A program made the translations under genes and the position numbers. 64,000 nucleotides of DNA. Source: Lotus japonicus. Taxonomy: Eukaryota; Streptophyta; Magnoliopsida; Fabales; Fabaceae. The first letter of the stretch is position 1, and each line of letters starts with the position of its first letter. This document shows positions 1 through 11,751 of the stretch, in pieces. The notes beneath the pieces were generated by a model. The model was not told where the DNA came from and did no database searches. It saw nothing but the letters and a program-made list of their open reading frames with translations. The DNA is taken from assembly GCF_012489685.1 (NCBI RefSeq), contig NC_080042.1, positions 33,237,158-33,301,157 of the forward strand. Reading direction: 5' to 3'.

Positions 1-2260
1 TCATTTTCTCTCTGATCTGCTTGATCTTCTCGGTTGTCTGTTGCAGGAGTTCTTGTCCTACTAATAAATTCTCTCCATTTTGATACCAACACAAAGGTGT
101 TCTACACTTGCGGCTATACAAAGCTTCATACGGTGCCATTACTATGCTTGTATGAAAACTGTTGTTGTAAGTGAACTCAATCAATGGCAATAGATCATCC
201 CAACTGCCCTTGTTGTCTAATACGCAAGCTCGTAGTAAATCTTCCAATGATTGGATAATTCTCTCAGTCTGTCCATCAGTCTGAGGATGATAAGCAGAAC
301 TTAATCTCAGCCTTGTCCCCAAAGCCTCCTGAAGAGCTCCCCAAAAATGTGAAGTAAACTTTGGGTCTCGATCGGAAACAATACTAGTCGGTACCCCATG
401 AAGGCGTACAATCTCAGCTATGTATATCTCCGATAGTTTCTCCATGTTGTATGTAGTTCTCACAGGTATAAAGTGAGCCGACTTAGTCAATCGTTCCACT
501 ATTACCCAAATCGAGTCATATCCCTTCTGAGTTCTTGGCAAAGCTACGACGAAATCCATCGATATGCTATCCTATTTCCATTATGGTACATACAAGCTTT
601 GTAGCATACCTGAAGATTTCTGATGTTCCACCTTTGCTTTCTGACAGGTTAAACACGTAGCTACATACTCAGCCACTTGTCTTTTCATTCCTGGCCACCA
701 AAAATTCATCTTCAACTCTAGGTACATCTTTTTCATTCCAGGATGAATGCTCAACTTGCTCTTGTGACCTTCTTCCATAATCAACCTCCTCAAGTCAGGG
801 TTGCTAGGTACGCAAACTCTATCCTTACACCATAGGATATTGTCACTTCCTATCTTGAATTCCGGGTCCTTACCCTGAATTACCAAATCCCTTTTCCCGA
901 GTAGAAATTCATCTTGTAACTGTTGGTCTCGGATTTCTTCCATCAAACCATTTGCGATCCTGATCATACCGAACTTCAGTTCTCCTTCTAACGATCTCAT
1001 GTTTAAGCATGAATCTCGAAATTGTTCCAGCAGTTGCAGCTCCTTAACCATCATCGATGAGATATGCATCTTCCTGCTCAAGGCATCAGCAACAACATTA
1101 GCCTTTCCAGGATGATACTGTAGGGTAAACTCGTAATCCTTGAGAAATTCTATCCACCGTCGTTGTCTCATGTTCTGCTCCTTCTGCTCAAACAAGTACT
1201 TCAAACTCTTATGATCACTGAATATGGTGAAATTGCATCCATATAAGTGATGTCTCCAGATTTTCAGTGAAAATACGATGGCAGCTAGTTCTAAGTCATG
1301 AGTCGGATAATTCTTCTCGTGAACCTTCAGTTGTCGTGAGGCATAAGCCACTACTTTCCGATGTTGCATCAGTACACATCCCAAAACTTGATGCGAAGCA
1401 TCACAATATACCTTATACGGTTCCTCTGGTTGCGGTAGAACGAGTACAGGTGACGTCGTCATACGTTCCTTCATCGTCTGAAAGCTAGTTTCGCACGCTT
1501 TGGTCCATGCAAAAGGTTGATCCTTTCTCTTAAGTTGAGTCAAAGGTCCAACAATCTTGGCGAAGTTCTCGATGAAACGACGATAATATCCCGCCAAACC
1601 GACAAAACTCCTGATCTCAGTCATAGTCCTTGGCCGTTCCCATGCCAATACGGTCTCTACCTTTGCTGGATCCACAGCTATACCCTCTTTAGAGATCACA
1701 TGGCCTAAGAATTTGACTTCTTCAAGCCAAAATTCGCACTTGGAAAGGTTGGCGTATAATTCCTTTTCCCTCAGTACTTGTAAAACCTGACGCAAGTGCC
1801 CCTCATGATCCTCAGCATTCTTCGAGTAAATTAGAATGTCGTCGATAAACACCACGACGAATCGGTCTAAGAATGTATGGAAGGTCCTGTTCATGTAGTC
1901 CATGAATATAGCAGGTGCATTTTTCACCCCAAATGGCATTACCAGATATTCATAGTGTCCATAGCGAGTTCTGAATGCCGTCTTCTGGATATCCTCAGTC
2001 TTTACTCTGATCTGATGGTAACCCGACTTCAGGTCTATCTTTGAGAATATCGCAGCTCCTCGAAGTTGATCCATCAAATCATCAATTCTAGGTAACGGAT
2101 ACCTATTCTTGACAGTTTCTTTGTTTAGTTGTCGGTAGTGGACACATAATCTAGATCTCCCGTCCTTCTTCTTCACCAATAAGACTGGCGCTCCACAAGG
2201 CGAAACCCTTGGTCGGATAAATCCCTTCGACAGAAGATCCTCTAGTTGATACTTCAATTC
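1..2260 (-). pseudogene. Ty3/gypsy pol fragment (RT-RNase H-integrase), Tekay/Del-like chromovirus
   Basis: Read on the minus strand from 2260 down, the sequence begins inside reverse transcriptase ([18 protein letters not shown]). The RT active site is [11 protein letters not shown], followed by RNase H ([30 protein letters not shown]) and the integrase zinc-binding region ([21 protein letters not shown]). The open frame ends at 581. Two in-frame stops lie just before the catalytic core, which then continues in the same frame to the window edge: SMDFVVALP, IVSDRDPKF and HPQTDGQTERIIQSLE supply the D, D and E positions. Gag, protease and the RT N-terminus are missing, because the reading is cut cleanly at 2260/2261 where a copia LTR begins. 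The RT/RNase H wording matches the Tekay/Del branch. It is an inactive relic, truncated at the left by the window edge. Confidence 0.9.
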
Positions 2261-2637
2261 TGTTGGAACATGTTGCCATACATTTTGTCAAAACAACCGA
2301 TTGTCGACGCAGATGTCGTGGCATCTGTCCTCGTGAAGCTAGGGCATCAGTCCTCAGCTTGTGTTTATGATGTGGGTCCTCTGAAGATTTACTGAAGATA
2401 TGTTTTTGAGTTACTTGAGGAGCAAGTAGCTATTCCAGAAGGGTTTTAATTGTTGGGTTGTTATTTGTTGAAACAATCTTTGTTAAAAGATTGGTTTCTA
2501 TCTTTACTTGTGCAATAAGAAACCGAATCTATCAAGATTGCGTTTTGAATTGCTGTTACTGCAATCTGTTTCTTCAGCCCGTGACAACTCTGAAGCCCAT
2601 GCTACCACTGCTGAAGTCTATAAAAGGATGAAGACCT
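2261..2637 (+). mobile_element. 5' part of a copia LTR (same family as 27348-28227)
   Basis: The block starts with TGTTGGAACATGTTGCC and follows, with moderate divergence, the first ~375 bp of the LTRs at 27348, 35667 and (inverted) 25703-26575. Shared landmarks include TTACTTGAGGAGCAAGTAGCT, the GTTGAAACAATCTTTG stretch and CTGAAGTCTATAAAAGGA, which holds the probable TATA box. Homology stops at GACCT (2637), where the SIRE-like LTR begins. The rest of this LTR and of its element would lie beyond the assembly gap. Confidence 0.8.
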
Positions 2638-3858
2638 TGTAAGATCAAGTTTTGATCTAGTAGTACAACTCTATGTTTTGATGATTACAAGTTAACCTTT
2701 TGATATGAACAATTGTGGTACTCTAACGTGTTTTTCTGAGTGTGCTATTTACAGGCTCTGACCCTGACTCAATTTCACACAAATCAGAAGCACTGTGTAT
2801 AAAGGGTAACCCAAGCAACGCTTTCGCATTCACCATGTTCAGTATGAACAGTGGAAAAGCTTCAGAAGATCTGAAGCTATACAAACTCTGATGAGGACTC
2901 AGTCGCTAGAAGCTCTGATGATCCAGAAGTTCTGACAACCAAGAAACACTGAAGGTTCAGATGTTCCGATGGTGTAGAAGACTCTGAAGATCCAGAAGCT
3001 GAATAGTGGAAACTCTGAAGTCCAGAAGCAAGAAACTCTGAAGGCCATGTTCTTCCCTCTGAGTTCAGAATCAGAAGATACAATGGTCAGAGGATCTGTG
3101 CTTTCCCTCTGACTCTGATCAACCTGCTTCACAAGTTCCAATACGAAGCATTCCTCTGATCAGAAGTCTCCTAGGTTAAAAGGTCAAGTCGCTATCCAAG
3201 TACAAAAGCAAGTGTACCTTCCTGACGACCTACCTAACGTTCTCAGCCACAGCAGAAGCTGGATTTTCCAGAACTGCCCTCCAACGGTAGCATTTCCATG
3301 CAACGCTCAACCCTAATCCTTGGAGTATATATAGAGGCTGAAGATTGAAAGAAGCGGCTAGAAGAAGAAAAAAAAAGATACAAGAAGCAATACACACGCG
3401 CAAGATATATTCTAAGCTTTCTTTCATCTTGTAATTTATTTTAGTTTACACTCAGCTTATTCAGAAGCAAACCCTTGTAAACACCAACCTCAAACAGTTG
3501 TTTGATTTTCCTTTAGGAGATCAAGGTTGATCGGATCCTAGAGAAGACTAAGAGAGTGAATCTTAGTGTGAGCTAAGTCAGTGTAATTGTTAGTCACTTG
3601 TAGGTTTCAAGTGCAGTTGTAACTCTTACCTGATTAGTGGATTGCCTTCATTCTAAGAAGGAAGAAATCACCTTAACGGGTGGACTGGAGTAGCTTGAGT
3701 GATTTATCAAGTGAACCAGGATAAAATCCTTGTGTGCTTTTCTATCTCTATCTTTTGCACTTAGTTCTCGAAAAGATTTGTTAAAATCTTTAAGGTGGTA
3801 GTTTTTGTACTGAAAACGTTATTCAAACCCCCCCTTTCTACCGTTTTTCATACCTTCA
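2638..3858 (+). mobile_element. 5' LTR of a SIRE/Maximus-like copia retrotransposon
   Basis: The proposed LTR starts TGTAAGATCAAG exactly where homology to the older copia LTR ends, and finishes ACCTTCA two bases before a tRNA-iMet primer-binding site. That gives about 1.22 kb. The partner 3' LTR is lost beyond the N gap, so the 5' boundary rests on the loss of homology and the TG start. Promoter sequences and the R region are expected here. Several short CTCTGA/CAGAAG-rich stretches (2870-3120) look like degenerate internal repetition. Confidence 0.75.
3326..3334 (+). promoter_or_regulatory. TATA box of the SIRE-like LTR
   Basis: The string TATATATAG lies in the 3' third of the LTR, about 600 bp upstream of the gag start. 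It is the best TATA-like match in the LTR and suits transcription of the element to the right. Assigned by position and motif only. Confidence 0.5.
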
Positions 3859-3860
3859 AT

Positions 3861-3872
3861 TGGTATCAGAGC
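3861..3872 (+). other. Primer-binding site (tRNA-iMet type) of the SIRE-like element
   Basis: TGGTATCAGAGC directly follows the LTR end. This is the standard plant copia primer-binding site, complementary to the 3' end of initiator methionine tRNA, and it fixes the LTR boundary and the orientation. Confidence 0.9.
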
Positions 3873-3930
3873 GCAAGTTCTGATTACCACACCTAACAGT
3901 GTTCAGTGATCCGGGCCGGTGTGAAAAACA

Positions 3931-5784
3931 ATGGCTGCCACCACCAGTGAAACTCAAAGAGATGGTTACAACGCAAAGCCTCCTATGTTCGATGGTCAAA
4001 GGTTCGAATATTGGAAAGATAGACTGGAAAGTTTCTTTCTGGGTTTTGATGCAGATCTCTGGGATATCATTGTGGATGGCTATGAGCGTCCAGTTGATGC
4101 AGATGGCAAAAAGATCCCAAGGTCAGAGATGTCTGCAGATCAAAAGAAGCTGTACTCACAACATCATAAAGCAAGAGCAATTCTTCTAAGTGCTATCTCC
4201 TATGAGGAGTACCAGAAGATTACAGATCGTGAGTTTGCTAAAGGCATTTTTGATTCTCTGAAGATGTCTCATGAAGGAAACAAGAAAGTCAAAGAATCAA
4301 AGGCATTGTCTTTGATCCAAAAGTATGAATCCTTCATCATGGAGCCAAATGAGTCCATTGAAGAAATGTTCTCCAGATTTCAACTGCTTGTAGCTGGCAT
4401 ACGTCCTCTCAACAAGAGCTACACAACAAAAGATCACGTCATAAGGGTCATCAGGTGTCTTCCTGAAAGTTGGATGCCTTTGGTGACTTCAATAGAGCTC
4501 ACGAGAGATGTTGAGAATATGAGTTTAGAAGAACTCATCAGCATTTTGAAATGCCATGAGCTGAAGCGCTCAGAGATGCAAGATCTGAGGAAAAAGTCCA
4601 TAGCTTTGAAATCCAAATCTGAAAAGGCTAAGGTTGAGAAGTCAAAGGCTCTTCAAGCTGAAGAAGAAGAATCTGAAGAAGCATCAGAAGATTCTGATGA
4701 AGATGAGCTGACTCTGATCTCCAAGAGACTCAACCGCATCTGGAAGCACAGGCAGAGCAAGTTCAAAGGCTCTGGAAAGGCAAGAGGTAAGTCTGAATCC
4801 TCAGGTCAGAAGAAGTCATCAATCAAGGAAGTCACTTGCTTTGAGTGCAAAGAATCAGGGCACTACAAAAGTGACTGTCCAAAATTGAAGAAGGACAAGA
4901 AGCCAAAGAAGCACTTCAAGACCAAGAAGAGTCTGATGGTGACATTCGATGAATCAGAGTCAGAGGATGTTGACTCTGATGGTGAAGTCCAAGGACTCAT
5001 GGCTATTGTCAAAGACAAAGGAACAGAGTCAAAGGAAGCTGTTGACTCTGACTCAGAATCAGAAGGAGATCCAGACTCTGACGATGAAAATGAGGTATTT
5101 GCTTCCTTCTCTACCTCTGAACTGAAACATGCTTTGTCTGATATCATGGATAAGTATAACTCCTTGTTGTCTAAGCATAAGAAGCTGAAAAAGAACTTAT
5201 CTGCTGTTTCTAAAACTCCTTCTGAACATGAGAAAATCATATCTGATTTGAAAAATGATAACCATGCTTTAGTTAATTCTAACTCTGTGCTTAAGAATCA
5301 AATTGCAAAGTTAGAAGAAGTTATTGCCTGCGATGCCTCTGATAGTAAGCATGAATCTAAGTATGAAAAATCTTTTCAAAGATTCCTGGCTAAAAGCGTA
5401 GATAGAAGCTTAATGGCTTCAATGATCTATGGTGTAAGCAGAAATGGAATGCATGGCATTGGCTATTCTAAACCAATTAGAAATGAGCCTTCTGTGTCTA
5501 AAGCTAAATCCTTGTATGAATGCTTTGTTCCCTCTGGTACCATATTGCCTGATTCTGTACCTGCTGAAGTTGCTAAAAACCCTCTTAAAAAGGGATCTTT
5601 CTCTATGACTAAATATCATGCAAATATTCCTTTAAAATATCATGTTGAGACACCCAAGGTGATCAGAACCCTTGGGGTAACTAACAAAAGAGGACCCAGA
5701 AAGTGGGTACCTAAGGACAAGATTATCTATGTTGCAGATATCCTTGATAGCTCCACTGAAACACCAATCATGGTATCTGGATAG
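3931..5784 (+). CDS. gag: Gag polyprotein of SIRE-like copia element
   Basis: A 617-residue open frame starts 58 bp after the PBS at the first good ATG ([18 protein letters not shown]). The N-terminal half is a copia gag/UBN2-type domain ([49 protein letters not shown]). A CX2CX4HX4C zinc knuckle follows ([14 protein letters not shown], roughly residue 305). The C-terminal part is acidic and serine-rich, then coiled-coil-like. It would form the cytoplasmic virus-like particle and bind element RNA. The last 55 bp overlap the pol frame, which begins in another frame, so Pol expression would need a frameshift or a separate mechanism. Gag and pol are both uninterrupted, which suggests a fairly recent insertion. 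Confidence 0.93.
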   Translation: MAATTSETQRDGYNAKPPMFDGQRFEYWKDRLESFFLGFDADLWDIIVDGYERPVDADGKKIPRSEMSADQKKLYSQHHKARAILLSAISYEEYQKITDREFAKGIFDSLKMSHEGNKKVKESKALSLIQKYESFIMEPNESIEEMFSRFQLLVAGIRPLNKSYTTKDHVIRVIRCLPESWMPLVTSIELTRDVENMSLEELISILKCHELKRSEMQDLRKKSIALKSKSEKAKVEKSKALQAEEEESEEASEDSDEDELTLISKRLNRIWKHRQSKFKGSGKARGKSESSGQKKSSIKEVTCFECKESGHYKSDCPKLKKDKKPKKHFKTKKSLMVTFDESESEDVDSDGEVQGLMAIVKDKGTESKEAVDSDSESEGDPDSDDENEVFASFSTSELKHALSDIMDKYNSLLSKHKKLKKNLSAVSKTPSEHEKIISDLKNDNHALVNSNSVLKNQIAKLEEVIACDASDSKHESKYEKSFQRFLAKSVDRSLMASMIYGVSRNGMHGIGYSKPIRNEPSVSKAKSLYECFVPSGTILPDSVPAEVAKNPLKKGSFSMTKYHANIPLKYHVETPKVIRTLGVTNKRGPRKWVPKDKIIYVADILDSSTETPIMVSG

Positions 5785-8700
5785 TGGATGCTCGCGTCAC
5801 ATGACGGGAGAAAAGCGTATGTTCCGAGAGCTGAAACTTAAGCCTGGAGGCGAAGTTGGCTTTGGAGGAAATGAAAAGGGTAAAATTATTGGTACTGGTA
5901 CTATTTGTGTAGATAGTAGTCCATGCATTGATAATGTTTTATTGGTAGACGGCTTAACACATAACTTATTGTCTATAAGTCAATTAGCTGACAAGGGTTA
6001 TGATGTTATATTCAATCAAAAGTCCTGCCGGGCTGTAAGTCAGATCGATGGCTCTGTTCTGTTTAACAGCAAGAGGAAGAACAACATTTATAAGATCAGA
6101 TTATCTGAGTTGGAGGCTCAGAATGTGAAGTGCCTTCTGTCTGTTAATGAAGAGCAGTGGGTATGGCATAGACGGTTAGGGCATGCCAGTATGAGAAAGA
6201 TTTCTCAGCTGAGCAAGCTAAACCTTGTCAGGGGCTTACCCAATCTGAAGTTCGCTTCAGACGCTCTTTGTGAAGCATGTCAGAAAGGCAAATTCACAAA
6301 AGTCCCTTTCAAGGCAAAGAATGTTGTCTCAACCTCAAGGCCGTTAGAACTTCTGCATATCGACCTGTTTGGACCAGTGAAAACTGAGTCTATAGGTGGC
6401 AAGAGATATGGGATGGTTATCGTTGATGACTATAGCCGCTGGACATGGGTAAAGTTTCTAACCCGCAAGGATGAGTCTCATGCTGTGTTCTCTACCTTCA
6501 TTGCTCAAGTGCAAAACGAGAAGGCTTGTAGAATTGTGCGTGTCAGAAGTGACCATGGTGGAGAGTTTGAGAATGACAAGTTTGAGAGTCTGTTTGATTC
6601 CTATGGAATTACACATGATTTCTCTTGTCCCAGAACTCCTCAACAAAATGGTGTTGTTGAGAGGAAGAATAGAACTCTTCAGGAGATGGCTAGAACCATG
6701 CTCCAAGAAACTGGCATGGCTAAGCACTTTTGGGCAGAGGCAGTAAATACAGCATGTTACATTCAGAACAGAATCTCTGTGAGACCAATTCTGAAAAAGA
6801 CTCCTTATGAATTGTGGAAGAACATAAAACCCAACATTTCTTATTTTCATCCTTTTGGCTGTGTTTGTTATGTTCTCAATACTAAGGATAGATTGCATAA
6901 ATTTGATGCTAAATCTTCTAAGTGTCTATTACTTGGTTATTCTGATAGATCTAAAGGTTTTAGATTTTATAATACTGATGCTAAGACTATTGAAGAATCT
7001 ATTCATGTTAGATTTGATGATAAGCTTGACTCTGACCAGTCAAAGCTAGTTGAAAAGTTTGCAGATTTAAGCATTAATGTTTCTGACAAAGGCAAAGCTC
7101 CAGAGGAAGTTGAGCCAGAGGAAGATGAACCAGAGGAAGAAGCTGGTCCCTCTAACTCACAAACTCTGAAGAAGAGCAGAATCACTGCAGCTCATCCTAA
7201 GGAATTGATTCTGGGCAACAAAGATGAACCAGTCAGAACCAGATCTGCCTTCAGACCCTCTGAAGAGACCTTGCTGAGTCTGAAAGGATTGGTGTCCTTA
7301 ATTGAACCCAAGTCCATAGATGAAGCTCTTCAGGACAAGGATTGGATTCTGGCCATGGAAGAAGAATTGAATCAATTCTCCAAGAACGATGTTTGGAGCT
7401 TAGTGAAGAAGCCTGAGAATGTCCATGTTATTGGAACGAAATGGGTATTCAGAAACAAGTTAAATGAGAAAGGAGATGTAGTCAGAAACAAGGCAAGGCT
7501 AGTTGCTCAAGGCTACAGCCAGCAGGAAGGAATAGACTACACTGAAACATTTGCTCCAGTAGCAAGACTGGAAGCAATCAGACTATTGATTTCTTTCTCA
7601 GTAAATCACAACATAGTTCTACATCAGATGGACGTAAAGAGTGCCTTCCTAAATGGTTATATCTCAGAGGAAGTCTATGTTCATCAACCCCCAGGTTTTG
7701 AAGATGAAAAGAAACCAGACCATGTGTTCAAATTGAAGAAATCACTCTACGGTCTGAAGCAAGCTCCCAGAGCATGGTATGAGAGACTTAGCTCATTCCT
7801 TCTGGAGAATGAGTTTGTAAGGGGTAAAGTAGATACAACTCTCTTTTGCAAGACTTATAAAGATGATATCTTAATTGTGCAAATTTATGTTGATGATATT
7901 ATATTTGGTTCTGCTAATCAATCTCTATGCAAAGAATTTTCTGAGATGATGCAGGCTGAATTTGAGATGAGTATGATGGGAGAATTAAAGTACTTTCTGG
8001 GAATACAAGTTGATCAAACACCAGAAGGAACATATATCCATCAGAGCAAGTACACTAAAGAACTTCTGAAGAAGTTCAATATGCTGGAATCTACAGTGGC
8101 CAAGACTCCAATGCATCCAACATGCATTCTGGAAAAAGAAGATATAAGTGGTAAAGTATGTCAGAAGCTCTACCGTGGCATGATAGGTTCACTTCTGTAC
8201 TTAACTGCATCTAGGCCAGACATATTATTTAGTGTTCATTTATGTGCTCGTTTCCAATCAGATCCAAGGGAAACCCACTTAACTGCTGTTAAGAGGATCC
8301 TAAGGTATCTGAAAGGCACCACTAACCTTGGCTTGATGTATAAGAAAACATCAGAGTATAAGCTTTCAGGTTATTGTGATGCTGATTATGCTGGAGATAG
8401 AACAGAGAGAAAAAGTACTTCTGGAAATTGTCAATTTCTGGGAAGCAATCTAGTCTCATGGGCAAGCAAGAGGCAATCAACCATTGCTCTATCAACTGCA
8501 GAGGCAGAATATATCTCAGCAGCAATATGCAGCACTCAGATGCTCTGGATGAAACATCAGCTGGAGGATTATCAGATCCTTGAGAGCAATATCCCAATCT
8601 ATTGTGATAACACTGCTGCAATTTCGTTGAGCAAGAATCCTATCTTGCATTCAAGGGCAAAGCACATTGAGGTAAAGTATCACTTCATTAGAGATTATGT

Positions 8701-8833
8701 GCAGAAGGGCGTACTTCTTCTGAAGTTTGTTGATACTGACCATCAATGGGCAGATATCTTTACAAAGCCCCTAGCTGAAGATAGATTTAATTTTATTCTG
8801 AAAAATCTAAACATGGACTTTTGTCCAGAGTGA
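5729..8833 (+). CDS. pol: Pol polyprotein (protease-integrase-RT-RNase H) of SIRE-like copia element
   Basis: This is an uninterrupted frame of about 1034 codons in the copia domain order. The protease motif is [15 protein letters not shown]. The integrase zinc region ([20 protein letters not shown]) and core follow, with [21 protein letters not shown] and [15 protein letters not shown] supplying D, D and E. RT has [34 protein letters not shown] and the active site YVDDIIFG. RNase H has [21 protein letters not shown] and YCDNTAAI. It ends ADIFTKPL just before the stop, typical of the family. All catalytic residues I can check are present, so the enzyme could be active. The true N-terminus is unclear because the frame overlaps gag; the ATG at 5729 is only the first in frame. 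Confidence 0.95.
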   Translation: MLQISLIAPLKHQSWYLDSGCSRHMTGEKRMFRELKLKPGGEVGFGGNEKGKIIGTGTICVDSSPCIDNVLLVDGLTHNLLSISQLADKGYDVIFNQKSCRAVSQIDGSVLFNSKRKNNIYKIRLSELEAQNVKCLLSVNEEQWVWHRRLGHASMRKISQLSKLNLVRGLPNLKFASDALCEACQKGKFTKVPFKAKNVVSTSRPLELLHIDLFGPVKTESIGGKRYGMVIVDDYSRWTWVKFLTRKDESHAVFSTFIAQVQNEKACRIVRVRSDHGGEFENDKFESLFDSYGITHDFSCPRTPQQNGVVERKNRTLQEMARTMLQETGMAKHFWAEAVNTACYIQNRISVRPILKKTPYELWKNIKPNISYFHPFGCVCYVLNTKDRLHKFDAKSSKCLLLGYSDRSKGFRFYNTDAKTIEESIHVRFDDKLDSDQSKLVEKFADLSINVSDKGKAPEEVEPEEDEPEEEAGPSNSQTLKKSRITAAHPKELILGNKDEPVRTRSAFRPSEETLLSLKGLVSLIEPKSIDEALQDKDWILAMEEELNQFSKNDVWSLVKKPENVHVIGTKWVFRNKLNEKGDVVRNKARLVAQGYSQQEGIDYTETFAPVARLEAIRLLISFSVNHNIVLHQMDVKSAFLNGYISEEVYVHQPPGFEDEKKPDHVFKLKKSLYGLKQAPRAWYERLSSFLLENEFVRGKVDTTLFCKTYKDDILIVQIYVDDIIFGSANQSLCKEFSEMMQAEFEMSMMGELKYFLGIQVDQTPEGTYIHQSKYTKELLKKFNMLESTVAKTPMHPTCILEKEDISGKVCQKLYRGMIGSLLYLTASRPDILFSVHLCARFQSDPRETHLTAVKRILRYLKGTTNLGLMYKKTSEYKLSGYCDADYAGDRTERKSTSGNCQFLGSNLVSWASKRQSTIALSTAEAEYISAAICSTQMLWMKHQLEDYQILESNIPIYCDNTAAISLSKNPILHSRAKHIEVKYHFIRDYVQKGVLLLKFVDTDHQWADIFTKPLAEDRFNFILKNLNMDFCPE

Positions 8834-9276
8834 AGATAGATCAGAACCTCTGACTATGATACTTCTTGATCAGAAGATGTCTAGTCCAGAAGGTAACTCA
8901 ATCAGAGTGTGTGTGCCCACTGGTACTGACTCTGAAGCTGAGACAACAACACGTGCGTCAGAATTTCTGATGCATAGTTCCTTGTGCCCGTGTGACAGTC
9001 TGTTGTGATTGCGTGTAGATATGCTTATCTCCTGTGTGTGATTGTGTATTTTACTGTTACTGTGTATCTTTAATTTTCAACCGTTGATCTTAAAGTGCTT
9101 TTTGAATCAACAACGGTTATTTGATAAAACCCACTATACACACACGTTCTCTCTCACTTCCGGTTTTCACTCTCGCACTCCCTGCTTTTCAAAACCGCCT
9201 CCTTCGTGATTTCTCTCTCGATCTCTCTTCATCCTTCAAACTTCATCTTCTACCTCAAACCTTCAACCTCTTCAAA
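8834..9276 (+). other. Spacer between pol and ORF3 of the SIRE-like element
   Basis: No gene is seen in these 440 bp. They hold a CAGAAG/CTCTGA-rich stretch like that in the LTR, then a pyrimidine-rich leader (TTCTCTCTCACTTCC) before ORF3. A subgenomic or spliced message for ORF3 could arise here, but no clear signal is visible. Confidence 0.6.
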
Positions 9277-11274
9277 ATGGTGAGACAAACCAGAAGATCT
9301 ACGGCAGATGCACCTCAGTTCCCTCACATGGTAGTCGGTTTGGCAACGGGTCAACGGGGCTCTGAGAACCCAGCACAAGAACAAGCTCAAGCTCAAGAGG
9401 AGATTGTTCCTATTGCAGAACGGGGCTGTGCCGTTCACTGTGTATTTCCTCCTGAGGAACTCCAAGTCCTTGCAGAATGGAGATTCAACCTCGACAACTT
9501 GGCTGCAAATGGGTTTGATCTTCGTCCTGAAGTCCAAGCTCAAGGTTGGGGAAACTACTTCAATCGACTTCGAGGACCGGTGTATGAGAAGCTGGTAAAG
9601 GAATTCTGGAAGCACGCTGATTGTGATGACACTCAGGTGGTCTCTTACATACTGGGTAGGAAGATCATCATCACGGAGAAGTCATTCGTGAATCTGCTAG
9701 GTGCAGAAACTGCTCATGGGTATCGGTTCTCACTGACGGAATCGAAGCTGAAACCCAGAACCAAGGACATCGTCAACAAGGCCCTGTACACCACCTTCAA
9801 ACCGGGCAAGACGAGCTACAAAGTGATGGACCTTCAACCCAAACTCAGGGTCTGGCACAAGATCCTGCTCAACTGCATCAATCAACGACCAAAGGGCAGT
9901 TCTCCAGACTACATCAACTTCAATCAGAAGGCGATGCTGTTCTTCATTCAAGACAAGGAGAAGATCTGCCTTCCCTACTTCCTGTTCTCCTATTTGAAGG
10001 AATGTATCCGGAAGTCTCGCACCACCTCCTCCATCAAGTCAGCCATCAAATATATCCCTTTTGGGAGGCTGATCTCAGACTTTCTCATTGAAAGCAACTT
10101 GGTGCAAGATTTGATCAATGCTGGTTGCACAGAGGACTTGAGCACCATTGTTAGCGATGTCTTCACTGCCAACTCTCTGAAGAAGATGGGTTTGGTCCAG
10201 AAGAAGATTGCTCCTGCTCATGAGGACACATCTTCTGAGATCAGAGGAAGAAGAATGCCTCTGAATGACTACCCTCTGTGGACTCAAGCAGACCATCCTG
10301 AAGCCATCAGATGCTATGTTGAAGACCTCAGGGCTCAAGGATTCGAGATTGACCTTGATGATTTCGTCAGCAGACTTCCACCAGCTCCAGAGTTTCCTTC
10401 TCCTCCCAAGAAGAAAACCAAGAGGAAGATGGTTCTGGACGAATCCTCAGAGGAATCTGATGTCCCTCTGGTCAAGAAGGCGAAGAGCAAGCCTGATGAT
10501 GATGATGGTGATGATAGTGAGGATGGTCCTCCAAAGAAGAAGCAGAAGAAAGTCAGAATTGTGGTGAAGCCTACTCGGGTGGAACCAGCTGCTGCAGAGG
10601 TCAGAAGGACTGAACCTCCTGCCAGAGTGACTCGATCATCAGCACATACAAGTAAGCCTGCACTTACCTCTGATGATGATTTGAATTTATTTGATGCACT
10701 CCCAATTTCTGCCTTACTCCAACACTCTTCAAATCCCCTCACTCCTATTCATGAATCCCAGCCAGCCGCACAAACCACCTCTCCACCACATTCCCCAAGA
10801 TCTTCATTCTTTCAACCTTCTCCTACTGAAGCACCACTCTGGAATTTGCTTCAGAACCAACCCTCTAGGTCAGAAGATCCAACCTCTCTCCTTACCATTC
10901 CATACGACCCATTAACTTCTGAACCCATCATTCCCAACCAACCAGAACCCAAACCAACAGATCCACAACCCAGAACGTCTGATCACTCTGCTCCCAGAGC
11001 ATCAGCACGTCCTGCTGTCAGAACCACGGATACAGACTCTTCATCAGCCTTCACACCTGTATCCTTCCCCATCAATGTCTTTGACTCTCCTCCCTCCAAT
11101 ACCTCTGAATCACTTAGAAAATTCATGGAGGTTAGGAAAGAGAAGGTATCTGCCTTGGAAGAATATTACCTTACCTGTCCAAGCCCTAGGCAATATCCTG
11201 GCCCTAGACCTGAACGTCTAGTTGACCCAGATGAACCTATCTTGGCCAATCCTATCCAAGAGGCAGACCCCTAG
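9277..11274 (+). CDS. ORF3 of SIRE-like element (plant 'envelope-like'/putative plant transposon protein)
   Basis: A 665-residue frame starts at MVRQTRRSTADAPQFPH. The N-terminal ~300 residues form a compact domain with VYEKLVKEFWKHAD, VSYILGRKIIITEKSFVNLLG, LRVWHKILLNCINQRPKG and LPYFLFSYLKECI. These match the downstream ORF of SIRE/Maximus copia elements, often called envelope-like. The middle has basic, nuclear-signal-like clusters (PKKKTKRKM; PKKKQKKVR) separated by acidic runs. The C-terminal third is proline/serine-rich. I see no signal peptide or clear membrane segment, so an envelope role is not supported by the sequence. A related ORF occupies the same position in the copia element at 27348-36539 (33379-35237). 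Function unknown. Confidence 0.85.
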   Translation: MVRQTRRSTADAPQFPHMVVGLATGQRGSENPAQEQAQAQEEIVPIAERGCAVHCVFPPEELQVLAEWRFNLDNLAANGFDLRPEVQAQGWGNYFNRLRGPVYEKLVKEFWKHADCDDTQVVSYILGRKIIITEKSFVNLLGAETAHGYRFSLTESKLKPRTKDIVNKALYTTFKPGKTSYKVMDLQPKLRVWHKILLNCINQRPKGSSPDYINFNQKAMLFFIQDKEKICLPYFLFSYLKECIRKSRTTSSIKSAIKYIPFGRLISDFLIESNLVQDLINAGCTEDLSTIVSDVFTANSLKKMGLVQKKIAPAHEDTSSEIRGRRMPLNDYPLWTQADHPEAIRCYVEDLRAQGFEIDLDDFVSRLPPAPEFPSPPKKKTKRKMVLDESSEESDVPLVKKAKSKPDDDDGDDSEDGPPKKKQKKVRIVVKPTRVEPAAAEVRRTEPPARVTRSSAHTSKPALTSDDDLNLFDALPISALLQHSSNPLTPIHESQPAAQTTSPPHSPRSSFFQPSPTEAPLWNLLQNQPSRSEDPTSLLTIPYDPLTSEPIIPNQPEPKPTDPQPRTSDHSAPRASARPAVRTTDTDSSSAFTPVSFPINVFDSPPSNTSESLRKFMEVRKEKVSALEEYYLTCPSPRQYPGPRPERLVDPDEPILANPIQEADP

Positions 11275-11651
11275 TCCAACAGGCTCACCCTGTCCCTGAC
11301 CAACAAGAGCCAATTCAACCAGACCCTGAACCTGAACAATCAGTATCTAACCAATCCTCGGTTAGATCACCTCACCCTCTGGTTGAAACTTCAGACCCTC
11401 ACCGTGGAACCTCTGAACCCAATGCTCCCATAAATTAAACATTGGTTCTCCACAAGGTGCCTCTGAAGCTCATAGCAGCAATCACCCAGCCTCTCCTGCA
11501 CCCAACCTCTCCATCATTTCCCTATACTCACCTTCAACCCACATCTCTCTCTGAGTGCATCAATATTTTCAATCATGAAGCCTCCTTGAGGCTCCGCAAT
11601 GTGCACGGTCAGACTGACCTCAGTGAGAATGCTGAAAATGTGGCTGATGAG
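11275..11651 (+). pseudogene. Frameshifted continuation of ORF3 up to the gap
   Basis: Beyond the ORF3 stop the DNA still codes for the same proline/serine-rich composition, but in shifting frames. One frame gives QQAHPVPDQQEPIQPDPEPE, another NIGSPQGASEAHSSNHPASP, and a third SECINIFNHEASLRLRNVHG up to the first N. The stop at 11274 may therefore truncate a longer protein through frameshifts. Sequencing error close to the gap is an alternative. Confidence 0.55.
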
Positions 11652-11751
11652 NNNNNNNNNNNNNNNNNNNNNNNNNNNNNNNNNNNNNNNNNNNNNNNNN
11701 NNNNNNNNNNNNNNNNNNNNNNNNNNNNNNNNNNNNNNNNNNNNNNNNNNN
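11652..11751. other. Assembly gap (100 N)
   Basis: Exactly 100 N, the conventional placeholder for a gap of unknown size. To the left is ORF3 of a plus-strand copia element; to the right is integrase of a minus-strand Tat gypsy element. The copia 3' LTR, the remaining Tat integrase and 3' LTR, the right ends of the older elements at 1-2637, and probably the rest of the TIO-like gene are all missing here. Adjacency across the gap should not be trusted. Confidence 0.98.

Noticed and set aside
4863..5240. Serine-rich minus-strand frame
   Set aside because: Shadow of the acidic part of gag.
9121..9276. N-terminal extension of ORF3 from the ATG at 9121
   Set aside because: Pyrimidine-rich leader, no similarity; the conserved start is MVRQTRRS at 9277.
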